Of a DNA stretch of 64,000 nucleotides, positions 26,917 to 35,745 are shown piece after piece (the stretch's first letter is position 1; each line of letters starts with the position of its first letter). The position numbers and the translations under genes were made by a program. The stretch is from Roseateles sp. DAIF2 (GTDB lineage: Bacteria > Pseudomonadota > Gammaproteobacteria > Burkholderiales > Burkholderiaceae_C), in contig NZ_CP049919.1 in assembly GCF_015624425.1 (NCBI RefSeq), forward strand, positions 2,294,001-2,358,000, written 5' to 3'. The notes under the pieces were generated by a model. That model had not been told where the DNA came from. It did no database searches and saw nothing but the letters and a program-made list of their open reading frames with translations.

Positions 26917-26935
26917 GGCCCGCAAAGTGCGGGCC
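26917..26935 (+). other. Hairpin in the acs leader
   Basis: A perfect 7-base-pair hairpin, GGCCCGC-AAAGT-GCGGGCC, ends 44 bases before the acs start and is followed by short ATTCC repeats. It could be an mRNA leader structure or end readthrough from upstream. No known riboswitch is recognised. Confidence 0.4.
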
Positions 26936-26979
26936 ATTCCAGCGCATTCCATTCCAAGGATCCGAGGAGACAAGCAGCC

Positions 26980-28941
26980 ATGTCGCAAAGCAAGCAATAC
27001 CTGCCCACAGCCGCCTGGAGCGCGGCGGCCCATGTGAAGGGCATGGACGGTTACCGCGCGCTGGTGGCCGAGGCCGAGGCCGACCACGAGGCCTACTGGG
27101 CCCGCCTGGCGCGCGAGCTGATCAGCTGGCAGACGCCGTTCACCAAGGTGCTGAACGACAGCGACGCGCCCTTCTTCAAGTGGTTCGAGGACGGCAAGCT
27201 CAACGTCTCCTACAACTGCCTGGACCGCAATGTCGAGGCCGGCAAGGGCGACAAGACCGCGCTGATCTTCGAGGCCGACAACGGCGAGGTCACCAAGGTC
27301 AGCTACCGCGAGCTGCTGGCCAAGGTTTCGCAGCTGGCCAATGCGCTGAAGGCGCGCGGCGTCAAGAAGGGCGACCGCGTCGTGATCTACATGCCGATGT
27401 CGGTCGAGGGAGTGGCCGCGATGCAGGCCTGCGCGCGCATCGGCGCGACCCATTCGGTGGTGTTCGGCGGCTTCTCGGCGCAATCCCTGCGCGACCGCGT
27501 GCAGGATGCCGGCGCGGTGATGGTGATCACCGCCGACGAGCAGCAGCGCGGCGGCAAGGCCCTGCCGTTGAAGGCCATCGTCGACGAGGCGCTGGCCGAC
27601 AACAGCTGCCCGACGTGCAAGGACGTGATCGTCTACCAGCGCACCGGCGGCACGATCGGTTGGGTGACGGGCCGCGATCTGTGGCTGCATGAGCTGCTGG
27701 CCGGGCAGTCGAGCAGCTGCGAACCGGAATGGGTGGAGGCGGAGCATCCGCTGTTCCTGCTCTACACCTCGGGTTCGACCGGCAAGCCCAAGGGCGTGCA
27801 GCACAGCACCGGCGGCTATCTGCTGCATGCGGCGCTGACGACCAAGTGGACCTTCGACCTGAAGGATGACGATGTGTTCTGGTGCACGGCCGACATCGGC
27901 TGGGTCACCGGCCATACCTACATCACGTACGGCCCGCTGGCCCTGGGCGGCACCGAGATCGTGTTCGAGGGCATCCCGACCTTCCCGGATGCCGGCCGCT
28001 TCTGGCAGATGATCCAGAAGCACAAGGTCTCGATCTTCTACACCGCGCCGACCGCGATCCGCTCGCTGATCAAGGCGGCCGAGAGCAACGAGGCCGTGCA
28101 TCCGAAGAACTACGACCTGTCGTCCCTGCGCCTGCTGGGCTCGGTCGGCGAGCCGATCAACCCGGCCGCCTGGGAGTGGTACCACGCGAACATCGGTGGC
28201 GGCCGCTGCCCGATCGTCGACACCTTCTGGCAGACGGAGACCGGCGGCCACATGATCACGCCGCTGCCGGGCGCCACGCCGCTGGTGCCGGGCTCCTGCA
28301 CCCTGCCGTTCCCGGGCATCACCGCGGCCATCGTCGACGAGACCGGCAACGACGTACCCAATGGGCAGGGCGGCATCCTGGTCGTCAAGAAGCCTTGGCC
28401 CTCGATGATCCGCACCATCTGGGGCGACCCGGAGCGCTTCAAGAAGAGCTACTACCCCAGCGAACTCAAGGGCTACTACCTGGCGGGCGATGGCGCCATC
28501 CGCGACGCCGAGACCGGCTACTTCACGATCACCGGCCGCATCGACGACGTGCTGAACGTGTCGGGCCACCGCATGGGCACGATGGAGATCGAATCGGCCC
28601 TGGTCAGCTGCACCGAGCTGGTGGCCGAGGCCGCCGTGGTCGGCCGCCCCGACGACACCACCGGCGAGGCGATCTGCGCCTTTGTCGTGCTGAAGCGCCC
28701 GCGCCCGACCGGCGACGAGGCCAAGGCGATCGCCAAGCAGTTGCGCGACCATGTGGCCAAGGAGATCGGCCCGATCGCCAAGCCCAAGGACATCCGCTTC
28801 GGCGACAACCTGCCCAAGACCCGCAGCGGCAAGATCATGCGCCGCCTGCTGCGCTCGGTGGCCAAGGGCGAGAGCGTGACGCAGGACACCAGCACGCTGG
28901 AGAACCCCGCGATCCTCGAGCAACTGGGCCAGGCCTACTGA
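26980..28941 (+). CDS. acs: Acetyl-coenzyme A synthetase
   Basis: A 653-residue AMP-forming acetate-CoA ligase that activates acetate to acetyl-CoA. Adenylation motifs are [20 protein letters not shown], the acetate-pocket [15 protein letters not shown], and the C-terminal hinge and catalytic lysine region [15 protein letters not shown], where the lysine is the usual site of regulatory acetylation. Length and motifs are full. GGAGACAAGCAGCC precedes the start. The next reading frame begins on top of its stop codon (CTGA). Confidence 0.97.
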   Translation: MSQSKQYLPTAAWSAAAHVKGMDGYRALVAEAEADHEAYWARLARELISWQTPFTKVLNDSDAPFFKWFEDGKLNVSYNCLDRNVEAGKGDKTALIFEADNGEVTKVSYRELLAKVSQLANALKARGVKKGDRVVIYMPMSVEGVAAMQACARIGATHSVVFGGFSAQSLRDRVQDAGAVMVITADEQQRGGKALPLKAIVDEALADNSCPTCKDVIVYQRTGGTIGWVTGRDLWLHELLAGQSSSCEPEWVEAEHPLFLLYTSGSTGKPKGVQHSTGGYLLHAALTTKWTFDLKDDDVFWCTADIGWVTGHTYITYGPLALGGTEIVFEGIPTFPDAGRFWQMIQKHKVSIFYTAPTAIRSLIKAAESNEAVHPKNYDLSSLRLLGSVGEPINPAAWEWYHANIGGGRCPIVDTFWQTETGGHMITPLPGATPLVPGSCTLPFPGITAAIVDETGNDVPNGQGGILVVKKPWPSMIRTIWGDPERFKKSYYPSELKGYYLAGDGAIRDAETGYFTITGRIDDVLNVSGHRMGTMEIESALVSCTELVAEAAVVGRPDDTTGEAICAFVVLKRPRPTGDEAKAIAKQLRDHVAKEIGPIAKPKDIRFGDNLPKTRSGKIMRRLLRSVAKGESVTQDTSTLENPAILEQLGQAY

Positions 28942-30240
28942 ACGCCGAGGCCGATCGCCGCCTGCGAGTCCATCTGGACGCCTGGCGCCAGCGCGGCTGT
29001 CTGCAGGGCAGCGTCGCGTTGCTGCGGCCGGACGGGCGGCTGCTCGAGGCCTCGGGCGGCCTGGCCGATCCGGCGCATGGCCTGCCTAACGAGGCGGCGA
29101 CGCGGTTTCGCATCGGCTCGCTGAGCAAGAGCTTCACCGCCGCGGCGCTGCTGCGGTTGGTCGATGCCGGGCGGCTCGATCTGCAGGCGCCGGTAGCGCG
29201 CTTCTTTCCCCGGCTGCCCCATGCGGCCGAGATCACGCCGCTGCAGCTGCTGGAGCATCGCGCCGGCCTGGCCAACTACACCGCGCAGCCGGACTACTGG
29301 CCGATGCGCATGCGCCTGCCGCATACGCCGGCACAGCTGATCGACTGGCTGCATGAGCTGGCGCCGCTGGGCCCGCCGGGCGAGCGCGTGGCCTACAGCA
29401 ACACCGCCTATGTGCTGCTGGCGGCCATCGTCGAGAGGGTGGCCGAGCAGGACTTCTCCGAATTCCGACGGCGCGAGCTGTTTGAGCCGCTGGGGCTGTC
29501 CAGCCTGGCGGCGGACGACGGGCGCTGCCTGTTGGCGGGGGCCGCCCGCGGCCTGCATCATGATGGGCCGCTGGTCCTATGCCGAGCCGATGGACATGAG
29601 CGTGGCCTGGGGCGCCTTCGACCTGGTGGCGAACGCCAGCGATCTGTGCCGCTGGCTGGTGGGCTTGCCGCGCCTGCTGTCGCCGGTCTCTGCCGACCTG
29701 ATGCTGGATGTGTCGCAGCGGGAGTTGAGCTGCGGCCTCGCCGCCGAGCGCTGGATGATGGGCGGACGGCCGCGGCGGCTGGCCGGGCATTTCGGCGACG
29801 TCAACGGCTTCTTCGCGCAGATGGCCCGGCTGCCGCAGGGCAGCGCGGTGGCGGTGCTGTTCAATGCCTTCGGCCTGCCGGTGCAGCGCCTGGCGCGCGA
29901 GCTGGCGCAGCTGGAGGCAGGCGACGCGGTGGCGCCACTGCCGCACGGCGACGCAGACCCGGCCGACGCGCGCCATTTCCGACCTGGCAGCTATGCGGAT
30001 GGGCAGGGCAGCGAGCTGCGGATCGAGCCCGGTGTGGAGCCCGGCGAGCTGCGGGCACGCAGCCGGCGCCGTTATGTCGTCGAGGTGTCCTGCCCGCTGC
30101 GGCGGGTTGGCGATCAGGGGCCGGAACGGGCATTGAGCCTGGTCCTGCCGGAGCATTTCGAGGCGATGCCGGACGGGCAGACCCTGCGCTGGACCGATGC
30201 CGAGGGCAGCGTGCGCGAGCTGCGCCGCTCGGCGCCATAA
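28938..30240 (+). pseudogene. Beta-lactamase-type serine hydrolase, frameshifted
   Basis: Homology-like sequence runs in one frame from 28938 to about 29565 and continues in the next frame to 30240. The first part has SLSK (SxxK nucleophile, residues 61-64 from 28938) and YSNTAYVLLAAIVE; the second has SYAEPMDMSVAWGAFDL and AGHFGDVNGFF (HxG). An extra G in the GGG run at 29565-29567 would explain the shift, since removing it reads ARGLHHDGRWSYAEPMDMS. No ATG, GTG or TTG opens the frame; a CTG overlapping the acs stop is the best start. It would be an about 433-residue class C beta-lactamase/esterase-like protein. It is either decaying or affected by a sequencing error. Confidence 0.75.
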
Positions 30241-30245
30241 ACAAC

Positions 30246-30268
30246 AAGGCCCCGCGCTGCGGGGCCTT
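30246..30268. terminator. Terminator hairpin after the serine hydrolase
   Basis: A perfect 10-base-pair stem, AAGGCCCCGC-GCT-GCGGGGCCTT, starts six bases after the stop at 30240. A second, weaker hairpin (GCTCGC...GCGAGC) follows before the cytochrome stop, so both convergent transcripts may end here. Confidence 0.7.
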
Positions 30269-30305
30269 GCCTGGGGGGGCTTGCTCGCTCAGCGGCGAGC
30301 GAGGG

Positions 30306-30614
30306 TCACTTGACCGTCAAGACCCATTGCGCCAGTTGCTTGGCCTCATCGGCATTGACCTGGGCATTGGCCGGCATCGGCACGGGGCCCCAGACGCCGG
30401 AGCCGCCCTTGACGATCTTGTCGGCGAGCTTGGCGACGGCATCCTTGTCCTTCGCGTACTTCGCCGCCACATCCTTGTAGGACGGGCCCACCAGCTTCTT
30501 GTCGGTGGCGTGGCAGGCCATGCAGTTCTTCTTCTGGGCCAGTTCGGGGCTGGCGAAAACGGCCGGGGCGGCCAGGGTGGCGGCCAGTGCGGCCAGGGCG
30601 ATCGAGGACTTCAT
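30306..30614 (-). CDS. Periplasmic class I cytochrome c (c551/c552-like)
   Basis: A 102-residue cytochrome starting at 30614. A signal peptide ends near AVFA. The haem motif is CMACH, and the distal methionine ligand lies in PMPANAQVNADEA, typical of small c551/c8-type electron carriers. It should shuttle electrons in the periplasm, for example to terminal oxidases or a diaheme peroxidase. It is transcribed alone. Confidence 0.9.
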   Translation of the reverse strand: MKSSIALAALAATLAAPAVFASPELAQKKNCMACHATDKKLVGPSYKDVAAKYAKDKDAVAKLADKIVKGGSGVWGPVPMPANAQVNADEAKQLAQWVLTVK

Positions 30615-30744
30615 GGCTTCCTTTCTCTTCCATTCAGCTGGGGTGGTGTGGGGCAATCTGCACTACATTCCTGGCAGGACAGCCGTGAGGCATTGTAGTG
30701 TCGGTGTCCCGGCGGCGCCGGGACCGCGAGAGGAGTTGGGCGCA

Positions 30745-30990
30745 ATGTGGTTGATTGGAATTGGCGTTGTTTTGCTCCTGCTCAAACTGACCGCTTTCGG
30801 GCCGGTGGGTGAGTGGAGTTGGTGGCTGGTGCTGGCCCCCTTCGGTCTGGCCGTGCTGTGGTGGGCCTGGGCGGATTCCAGCGGGCTGACGCAGAAGCGC
30901 GCGATGCGGCGCATGGAAGAGAAGAAGGAAGCGCGGCGCGAGAAGGCGCTGGAGGCGCTGGGGCAGGGGGAGAAGCAGCGGCGGCGCTGA
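30745..30990 (+). CDS. Small Trp-rich membrane protein (TIGR04438 type)
   Basis: An 81-residue protein with GAGAGGAG about nine bases before the start. It has two transmembrane helices with WSWWLVLAPFGLAVLWWAWA between and within them, followed by a charged tail with the run KRAMRRMEEKKEARREKALE. This matches the small Trp-rich protein family known almost only from betaproteobacteria, of unknown function. It supports a Burkholderiales origin. Confidence 0.82.
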   Translation: MWLIGIGVVLLLLKLTAFGPVGEWSWWLVLAPFGLAVLWWAWADSSGLTQKRAMRRMEEKKEARREKALEALGQGEKQRRR

Positions 30991-31014
30991 GCCGGTCGCT
31001 CGACCTGCAAAAGG

Positions 31015-31039
31015 AAAAGGGCGCCTCGGGCGCCCTTTT
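31015..31039. terminator. Bidirectional rho-independent terminator
   Basis: AAAAGGGCGCC-TC-GGGCGCCCTTTT forms a strong stem with A and T runs on both sides. It lies between the convergent Trp-rich protein gene and ilvD. Confidence 0.85.
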
Positions 31040-31062
31040 GCTATGACTTCAGCGATTGAAGC

Positions 31063-32742
31063 TCAGTCAAACTTATCAAGAACAGCGCCGGAGCTGGCAC
31101 TAGAAGCGCTCTTCGCGAACTTCGCCAGCACCCCTCGCGTGTAGCGCGGCGCCGGCTGCTTCCAGGCGGCCCGGCGAGCGGCCAGTTCGGCGGCGTCGAC
31201 ATGCAGCTCCAGCAGCAGCTTGTGGGCGTCGATCGTGATCGAGTCGCCTTCCCGGACCAGGGCGATCGTGCCGCCCTCATAGGCCTCGGGTGCCACATGG
31301 CCGACCACCATGCCCCAGGTGCCGCCGGAGAAGCGGCCATCGGTGATCAGGCCCACGCTCTCGCCCAGGCCCTGGCCGATCAGCGCGCCGGTCGGGGCCA
31401 GCATCTCGGGCATGCCCGGGCCGCCCTTGGGGCCGAGGTAGCGCAGCACCATCACGTCGCCGGCCTTGATCTGCTTGGCCATGATCGCGGCCAGGGCGCT
31501 CTGCTCGTCGTCGAACACGCGCGCCGGACCGGTGATGACCGGGTTCTTCAGGCCGGTGATCTTGGCCACGCAGCCCTCGGGCGAGAGATTGCCGCGCAGG
31601 ATGGCCAGGTGGCCCTGCTCGTACATCGGCCGGTCCACCGCGCGGATCACCTCCTGCTCGGGGCTCAGGTCCGGCACCTCGGCCAGATTCTCGGCCACGG
31701 TCTTGCCGGTGATGGTGATGCAGTCGCCATGCAGCAGGCCGGCCTTCAACAAGACCTTCATCACGGCCGGGATGCCGCCGGCCTTGTGCAGGTCCACCGC
31801 CAGGAAGCGGCCGCTGGGCTTGAGGTCGCACAGGACCGGGATCTTCTTGCGCATGCGCTCGAAGTCGTCGATGGTCCAGTCGACTTCGGCCGCATGGGCG
31901 ATGGCCAGGAAATGCAGCACCGCATTGGTCGAGCCGCCGGTGGCCATGATCACCGCCACCGCGTTCTCGATCGCCTTCTTGGTGACGATGTCGCGCGGCT
32001 TCAGGTCGGCCTTGACCGCCTCGACCAGCACGGCCGCGGCCTTCTTGGTGTTCTCGACCACCTCGTCCTCGACATTGGACATCGAGGAGGAATAGGGCAG
32101 CGACATGCCCAGCGCCTCGAAGGCCGAGCTCATGGTGTTGGCGGTGTACATGCCGCCGCAGGAGCCGCTGCCGGGGATGGCGCGCTTCTCGATCTGGCAG
32201 AAGTCCTCTTCCGACATATTGCCGGCCGAGAACTGGCCCACCGCCTCGAAGACGCTGACGATGTTCAGGTCCTGGCCCTTGTAATGGCCCGGCTTGATGG
32301 TGCCGCCGTAGATGTAGATGGCCGGCACATTGGCGCGCAGCATGCCCATCATGCCGCCGGGCATGTTCTTGTCGCAGCCGCCGATCACCATCACGCCGTC
32401 CAGCCACTGGCCGCCGACGCAGGTCTCGACGCAGTCGGAGATCACCTCGCGTGACACCAGGCTGTACTTCATGCCCTCGGTGCCCATCGCCATGCCGTCG
32501 CTGATGGTCGGCGTGCCGAACAGCTGCGCATTGGCGCCGGCCGCCTTCAGGCCGATCACGGCCGCGTCGGCCAGCTTCTGCAGGCCGGAGTTGCAGGGGG
32601 TGATGGTCGAGTGGCCGTTGGCGATGCCGATCATCGGCTTGCCGAAGTCGCTCTCCTGGTAGCCCATGCCGTAGTACATGGAGCGGTTCGGGGCGCGGGC
32701 CACGCCTTCGGTGATGTTCTTGGAGCGGCGGTTGAAGCTCAT
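31063..32742 (-). CDS. ilvD: Dihydroxy-acid dehydratase
   Basis: A 559-residue enzyme of branched-chain amino acid synthesis, converting dihydroxy acids to 2-keto acids. The start at 32742 has CAGGAG nine bases upstream. The iron-sulfur cysteines lie in [26 protein letters not shown] and [15 protein letters not shown]. The C-terminal swivelling domain has [23 protein letters not shown] (quoted only in part: [17 protein letters not shown]). It is divergent from a LysR regulator with an AT-rich operator-like gap, so LysR control is likely. Confidence 0.95.
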   Translation of the reverse strand: MSFNRRSKNITEGVARAPNRSMYYGMGYQESDFGKPMIGIANGHSTITPCNSGLQKLADAAVIGLKAAGANAQLFGTPTISDGMAMGTEGMKYSLVSREVISDCVETCVGGQWLDGVMVIGGCDKNMPGGMMGMLRANVPAIYIYGGTIKPGHYKGQDLNIVSVFEAVGQFSAGNMSEEDFCQIEKRAIPGSGSCGGMYTANTMSSAFEALGMSLPYSSSMSNVEDEVVENTKKAAAVLVEAVKADLKPRDIVTKKAIENAVAVIMATGGSTNAVLHFLAIAHAAEVDWTIDDFERMRKKIPVLCDLKPSGRFLAVDLHKAGGIPAVMKVLLKAGLLHGDCITITGKTVAENLAEVPDLSPEQEVIRAVDRPMYEQGHLAILRGNLSPEGCVAKITGLKNPVITGPARVFDDEQSALAAIMAKQIKAGDVMVLRYLGPKGGPGMPEMLAPTGALIGQGLGESVGLITDGRFSGGTWGMVVGHVAPEAYEGGTIALVREGDSITIDAHKLLLELHVDAAELAARRAAWKQPAPRYTRGVLAKFAKSASSASSGAVLDKFD

Positions 32743-32818
32743 GGACAGCGTCTCCTGGCGAATGCTTGGGGGATCAATGCCGGCCAGTATCGGTCGCGCT
32801 GCAATGCTTATCAAATAT

Positions 32819-32838
32819 ATTATTCAGTCTTAATCAAT
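32819..32838. promoter_or_regulatory. Possible LysR operator between ilvD and the LysR gene
   Basis: ATTATTCAGTCTTAATCAAT is an imperfect inverted repeat in a conspicuously AT-rich 50-base stretch inside the 109-base divergent gap. The half sites ATTATT and AATCAAT fit the T-N11-A pattern of LysR boxes. The assignment is inference from position and symmetry. Confidence 0.45.
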
Positions 32839-32851
32839 ACATTTCATGTGA

Positions 32852-33748
32852 ATGATCGAGCTGCGCAGCCTGCGTCAATTCATCGCGGTGGCCGAGGAGC
32901 TGCATTTCGGCCGCGCTAGCGCGCGCCTGCACATGACCCAGCCGCCGCTGACGCAGGCGATCCAGAAGCTGGAGGCCCTGCTGGGCGCGCCGCTGTTCGA
33001 GCGCAGCAGCCGCTCGGTGGCGCTGAGCCCGGCCGGCCTGGCCCTGCTGCCGGAGGCGCGCCGGCTGCTGGCCGAGGCCGAGGGCCTACCCGCGCTGGTG
33101 CGCGCCGCGGCCGAGGGGCGGCGCGGCCGGCTGCGCCTGGGCTTCGTCTCGACGGTGGGTTTCGGCGAGCTGCCGCGCTGGCTGCGGATCTTTCGCGAGC
33201 GGCAGCCGGAGGTCGGCCTGAGCCTGCGCGAGGCGACCCTGGACGTGCAGCTGCAGGGCTTCGATGCCGACGAGCTGGACGCCGGCTTCGTGATCCATGC
33301 GCCGGGTGCCTTGCCGCCGGGCTTTGAGGCGCTGCCGATCGCACGCGAGCCGCTGGTGCTGGCGCTCAGCGCCGAGGAGGCCATGGCGCGGCACGAGCGC
33401 CTGGCGCCGGCCGACATCCTGGCCCAGCCGCTGGTGATCTTCCCGCGGGAGATCGCGCCCTCGCTGTTCGACGCGGTGCTGGCGTTCTACCGCCAGCATG
33501 GCGCGGCGCCGCAGATCGCGCAGGAGGCGATCCAGATGCAGACCATCGTCAACCTGGTCTCGGCTGGCATGGGCCTGGCCTGGGTGCCGGAATCGGTGAT
33601 GGGCCTGCAGCGCAGCGGCGTGGTCTACCGGCGCGTGTCGGGGCCGGTGCCGGTCTGCGCGACCAGCCTGATCTGGCGCCGCGACGCCTCGCCGGCGGTG
33701 CTGCGCTTTGTCGAGCATATCCGTGCCTGTCTGACAGGCTCTGGCTGA
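32852..33748 (+). CDS. LysR-family transcriptional regulator
   Basis: A 298-residue regulator of full length. Its helix-turn-helix reads EELHFGRASARLHMTQPPLTQ, given here as FGRASARLHMTQPPLTQ, followed by LFERSSRSVALSPAG. The substrate-binding domain belongs to the BenM/CatM/CbbR-like group (FVSTVGFGELPRWLR). It is divergent from ilvD and could control it or itself. The effector is unknown. Confidence 0.9.
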   Translation: MIELRSLRQFIAVAEELHFGRASARLHMTQPPLTQAIQKLEALLGAPLFERSSRSVALSPAGLALLPEARRLLAEAEGLPALVRAAAEGRRGRLRLGFVSTVGFGELPRWLRIFRERQPEVGLSLREATLDVQLQGFDADELDAGFVIHAPGALPPGFEALPIAREPLVLALSAEEAMARHERLAPADILAQPLVIFPREIAPSLFDAVLAFYRQHGAAPQIAQEAIQMQTIVNLVSAGMGLAWVPESVMGLQRSGVVYRRVSGPVPVCATSLIWRRDASPAVLRFVEHIRACLTGSG

Positions 33749-33805
33749 GCCGCGACTTATGATGCGCGACCTCTTGTCCTTGCGCCGCCGGGCGCCGCCG
33801 TTGCC

Positions 33806-34609
33806 ATGCTGGTTCATCCCCAGTTCGACCCCATCGCCATCAAGCTCGGCCCGCTGGCCGTGCATTGGTACGGCCTGACCTATCTGGCCGCCTTCGGCCT
33901 GTTCCTCTGGCTGGCCAATCTGAAGGTGCGCCAGCCGCAGTACGCGGCCCGCGGCTGGACCAAGCGCGATGTCGACGACCTGCTGTTCTTCGGCGTGCTG
34001 GGTGTGGTGCTGGGCGGGCGGCTGGGCTATGTGCTGTTCTACAAGCCCGGCTACTACCTGCACAACCTGGGCGAGGTGCTCGCGGTCTGGAAGGGCGGCA
34101 TGGCCTTCCATGGCGGGCTGCTCGGCGTGATCGTCGCGATGTGGCTGTTCGCCAAGCTGCGCCAGCGTTCCTTCTTCGAGGTGACCGACCTGATCGCGCC
34201 CTGCGTGCCCACCGGCCTGGCCGCGGGCCGGGTCGGCAACTTCATCAACGGCGAGCTGTGGGGCCGGGCGGCCGACCCCTCGCTGCCCTGGGCCATGGTG
34301 TTCCCGCAGGCGCAGGACGGCGGCATCGCCCGCCATCCCTCGCAGGTCTACCAGTTCCTCGGCGAGGGCCTGCTGCTGTTCGTGCTGCTGTGGTTCTATG
34401 CGAAGAAGCCACGCGCCACCGGCCAGGTGTCGGGCATGTTCCTGATCGGCTATGGCTTCTTCCGCTTCCTGGCCGAGTTCTTCCGTGAGCCGGACGACTT
34501 CCTGGGCCTGCGGGCGCTCTCCCTGAGTCAGGGACAATGGCTGTCCCTGCCGATGATCGCGGCGGGCGTCGCGATCTGGCTCTGGGCCGGGCGCCGCAAA
34601 ACCTCCTGA
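33806..34609 (+). CDS. lgt: Prolipoprotein diacylglyceryl transferase
   Basis: A 267-residue inner-membrane enzyme with seven predicted helices. It transfers diacylglycerol from phosphatidylglycerol to the lipobox cysteine of prolipoproteins. Signatures are AFHGGLLG (catalytic-region histidine), the Lgt motif [14 protein letters not shown] and RHPSQVYQ. Several lipoproteins in this window are its likely substrates. dnaQ follows at 16 bases. Confidence 0.96.
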   Translation: MLVHPQFDPIAIKLGPLAVHWYGLTYLAAFGLFLWLANLKVRQPQYAARGWTKRDVDDLLFFGVLGVVLGGRLGYVLFYKPGYYLHNLGEVLAVWKGGMAFHGGLLGVIVAMWLFAKLRQRSFFEVTDLIAPCVPTGLAAGRVGNFINGELWGRAADPSLPWAMVFPQAQDGGIARHPSQVYQFLGEGLLLFVLLWFYAKKPRATGQVSGMFLIGYGFFRFLAEFFREPDDFLGLRALSLSQGQWLSLPMIAAGVAIWLWAGRRKTS

Positions 34610-34625
34610 TTCCTTTTCTTCGTTC

Positions 34626-35333
34626 ATGCGCCAAATCTTCTTCGACACCGAAACCACCGGCCTGTATGCCGAGGGGGGCGATCGCCTGGTCGAAATCGGC
34701 TGCGTCGAGATGGTCAACCGCCAGCTCACCGGCAACAACCTGCACCTCTACCTGAACCCCGAGCGCGCCAGCCATGAGGAAGCGCTGAAGGTGCACGGCC
34801 TGACCGAGGAGTTCCTCTCCACCAAGCCCAAGTTCGCCGAGGTCTCCGAGCAGTTCCTCGACTATGTGGCCGGGGCCGAGCTGGTGATCCACAACGCGCC
34901 CTTCGACCTCGGTTTCATCAACGCCGAGCTGAAGCGCCTGGGCCGCCCGCCGATCACCGACATCGCCGGCGGTGTGCGCGACACGCTGCTGATGGCGCGC
35001 GACATGTTCCCCGGCAAGGCCAACTCGCTGGACGCGCTGTGCCGCCGCCTGGAGGTGGACAACTCGAACCGGACCTTCCACGGCGCGCTGCTGGATGCGG
35101 AGCTGCTGGCCCAGGTCTATATCAACATGACCCGCGGGCAGGACTCGCTGGTGATCGACGACGCCAGCGGCGGCGGTGCCGGCACGGGCGATGGCCAGAT
35201 GGCCGCGGTCGATTTCAGCGCCTTCCAGCTGCCGGTGCTGGCGCCCACCGCGGCCGAGCTGCAGGCGCATGAGGCGGTGCTGGCCGATCTCGACAAGGCC
35301 AGCGGCGGTAAAAGAATCTGGCAAAGCGCTTGA
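34626..35333 (+). CDS. dnaQ: DNA polymerase III epsilon subunit (3'-5' exonuclease)
   Basis: A 235-residue proofreading subunit. DEDDh exonuclease residues are visible: Asp7 and Glu9 in FFDTETTGLY, Asp in IHNAPFDLGFINAEL, and the His/Asp pair in FHGALLDAELLAQVY. The C-terminal 50 residues, with a Gly/Ala linker, form the part that binds the alpha subunit. The promoter for the downstream tRNA genes overlaps its stop codon. Confidence 0.95.
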   Translation: MRQIFFDTETTGLYAEGGDRLVEIGCVEMVNRQLTGNNLHLYLNPERASHEEALKVHGLTEEFLSTKPKFAEVSEQFLDYVAGAELVIHNAPFDLGFINAELKRLGRPPITDIAGGVRDTLLMARDMFPGKANSLDALCRRLEVDNSNRTFHGALLDAELLAQVYINMTRGQDSLVIDDASGGGAGTGDGQMAAVDFSAFQLPVLAPTAAELQAHEAVLADLDKASGGKRIWQSA

Positions 35334-35359
35334 GTCCCGCGCAAAAGCCATGGCATAAT
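35330..35359 (+). promoter_or_regulatory. Sigma-70-like promoter of the tRNA-Val pair
   Basis: TTGAGT (35330-35335) and CATAAT (35354-35359) are separated by 18 bases and lie 42 bases before the first tRNA. The -35 overlaps the dnaQ stop codon. It is the clearest consensus-like promoter seen in the window. Confidence 0.6.
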
Positions 35360-35401
35360 CGCGGGCTTCCCGGTTGACGAATTTCGTCGGCGACAAGAAC
35401 C

Positions 35402-35476
35402 GGGCGGTTAGCTCAGCGGTAGAGCACTGCCTTCACACGGCAGGGGTCGCAGGTTCGAACCCTGCACCGCCCACCA
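35402..35476 (+). tRNA. tRNA-Val (CAC anticodon), copy 1
   Basis: A complete cloverleaf of 75 bases including encoded CCA: acceptor GGGCGGT paired with ACCGCCC, D arm GCTC/GAGC, anticodon loop TTCACAC, and T arm GCAGG-TTCGAAC-CCTGC. It decodes GUG. Confidence 0.97.
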
Positions 35477-35484
35477 GGTCTTGC
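35475..35484 (+). repeat. Non-coding copy of the dispersed 10-mer CRGGTCTTGC
   Basis: CAGGTCTTGC begins in the CCA end of tRNA copy 1 and lies in the 44-base spacer between the tRNA genes. It is one of 11 exact matches to CRGGTCTTGC in the window; the others are listed in the findings. Confidence 0.5.
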
Positions 35485-35520
35485 CTGGAGTCTTGAATAG
35501 TCGCCACGCCGCCAGATACC

Positions 35521-35595
35521 GGGCGGTTAGCTCAGCGGTAGAGCACTGCCTTCACACGGCAGGGGTCGCAGGTTCGAACCCTGCACCGCCCACCA
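35521..35595 (+). tRNA. tRNA-Val (CAC anticodon), copy 2
   Basis: Identical over all 75 bases to copy 1 at 35402-35476, from which it is separated by 44 bases. Both are probably processed from one transcript that ends at 35602-35638. Confidence 0.97.
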
Positions 35596-35601
35596 GACCA
35601 A

Positions 35602-35638
35602 CCCCGCAAGGTTCGCGCCTTGCGGGGTTTTTCTTTCT
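35602..35638 (+). terminator. Rho-independent terminator of the tRNA-Val operon
   Basis: CCCCGCAAGG-TTCGCG-CCTTGCGGGG forms a perfect 10-base-pair stem, followed by TTTTTCTTTCT. Confidence 0.92.
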
Positions 35639-35745
35639 CTACCCGTCGCCAAGATGGCTCGTTCTGTCTGCTTTATGACAGTTTGTGCGATTGGCGCCTT
35701 GATGACCCGCGCCGGCACTCGGGCTTGGCGCAGAATCGCCCGATC

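Noticed and set aside
27882..28937. Open frame running through the 3' half of acs in the serine hydrolase frame
   Set aside because: It is non-protein-like within acs; only the part from about 28938 on shows hydrolase motifs.
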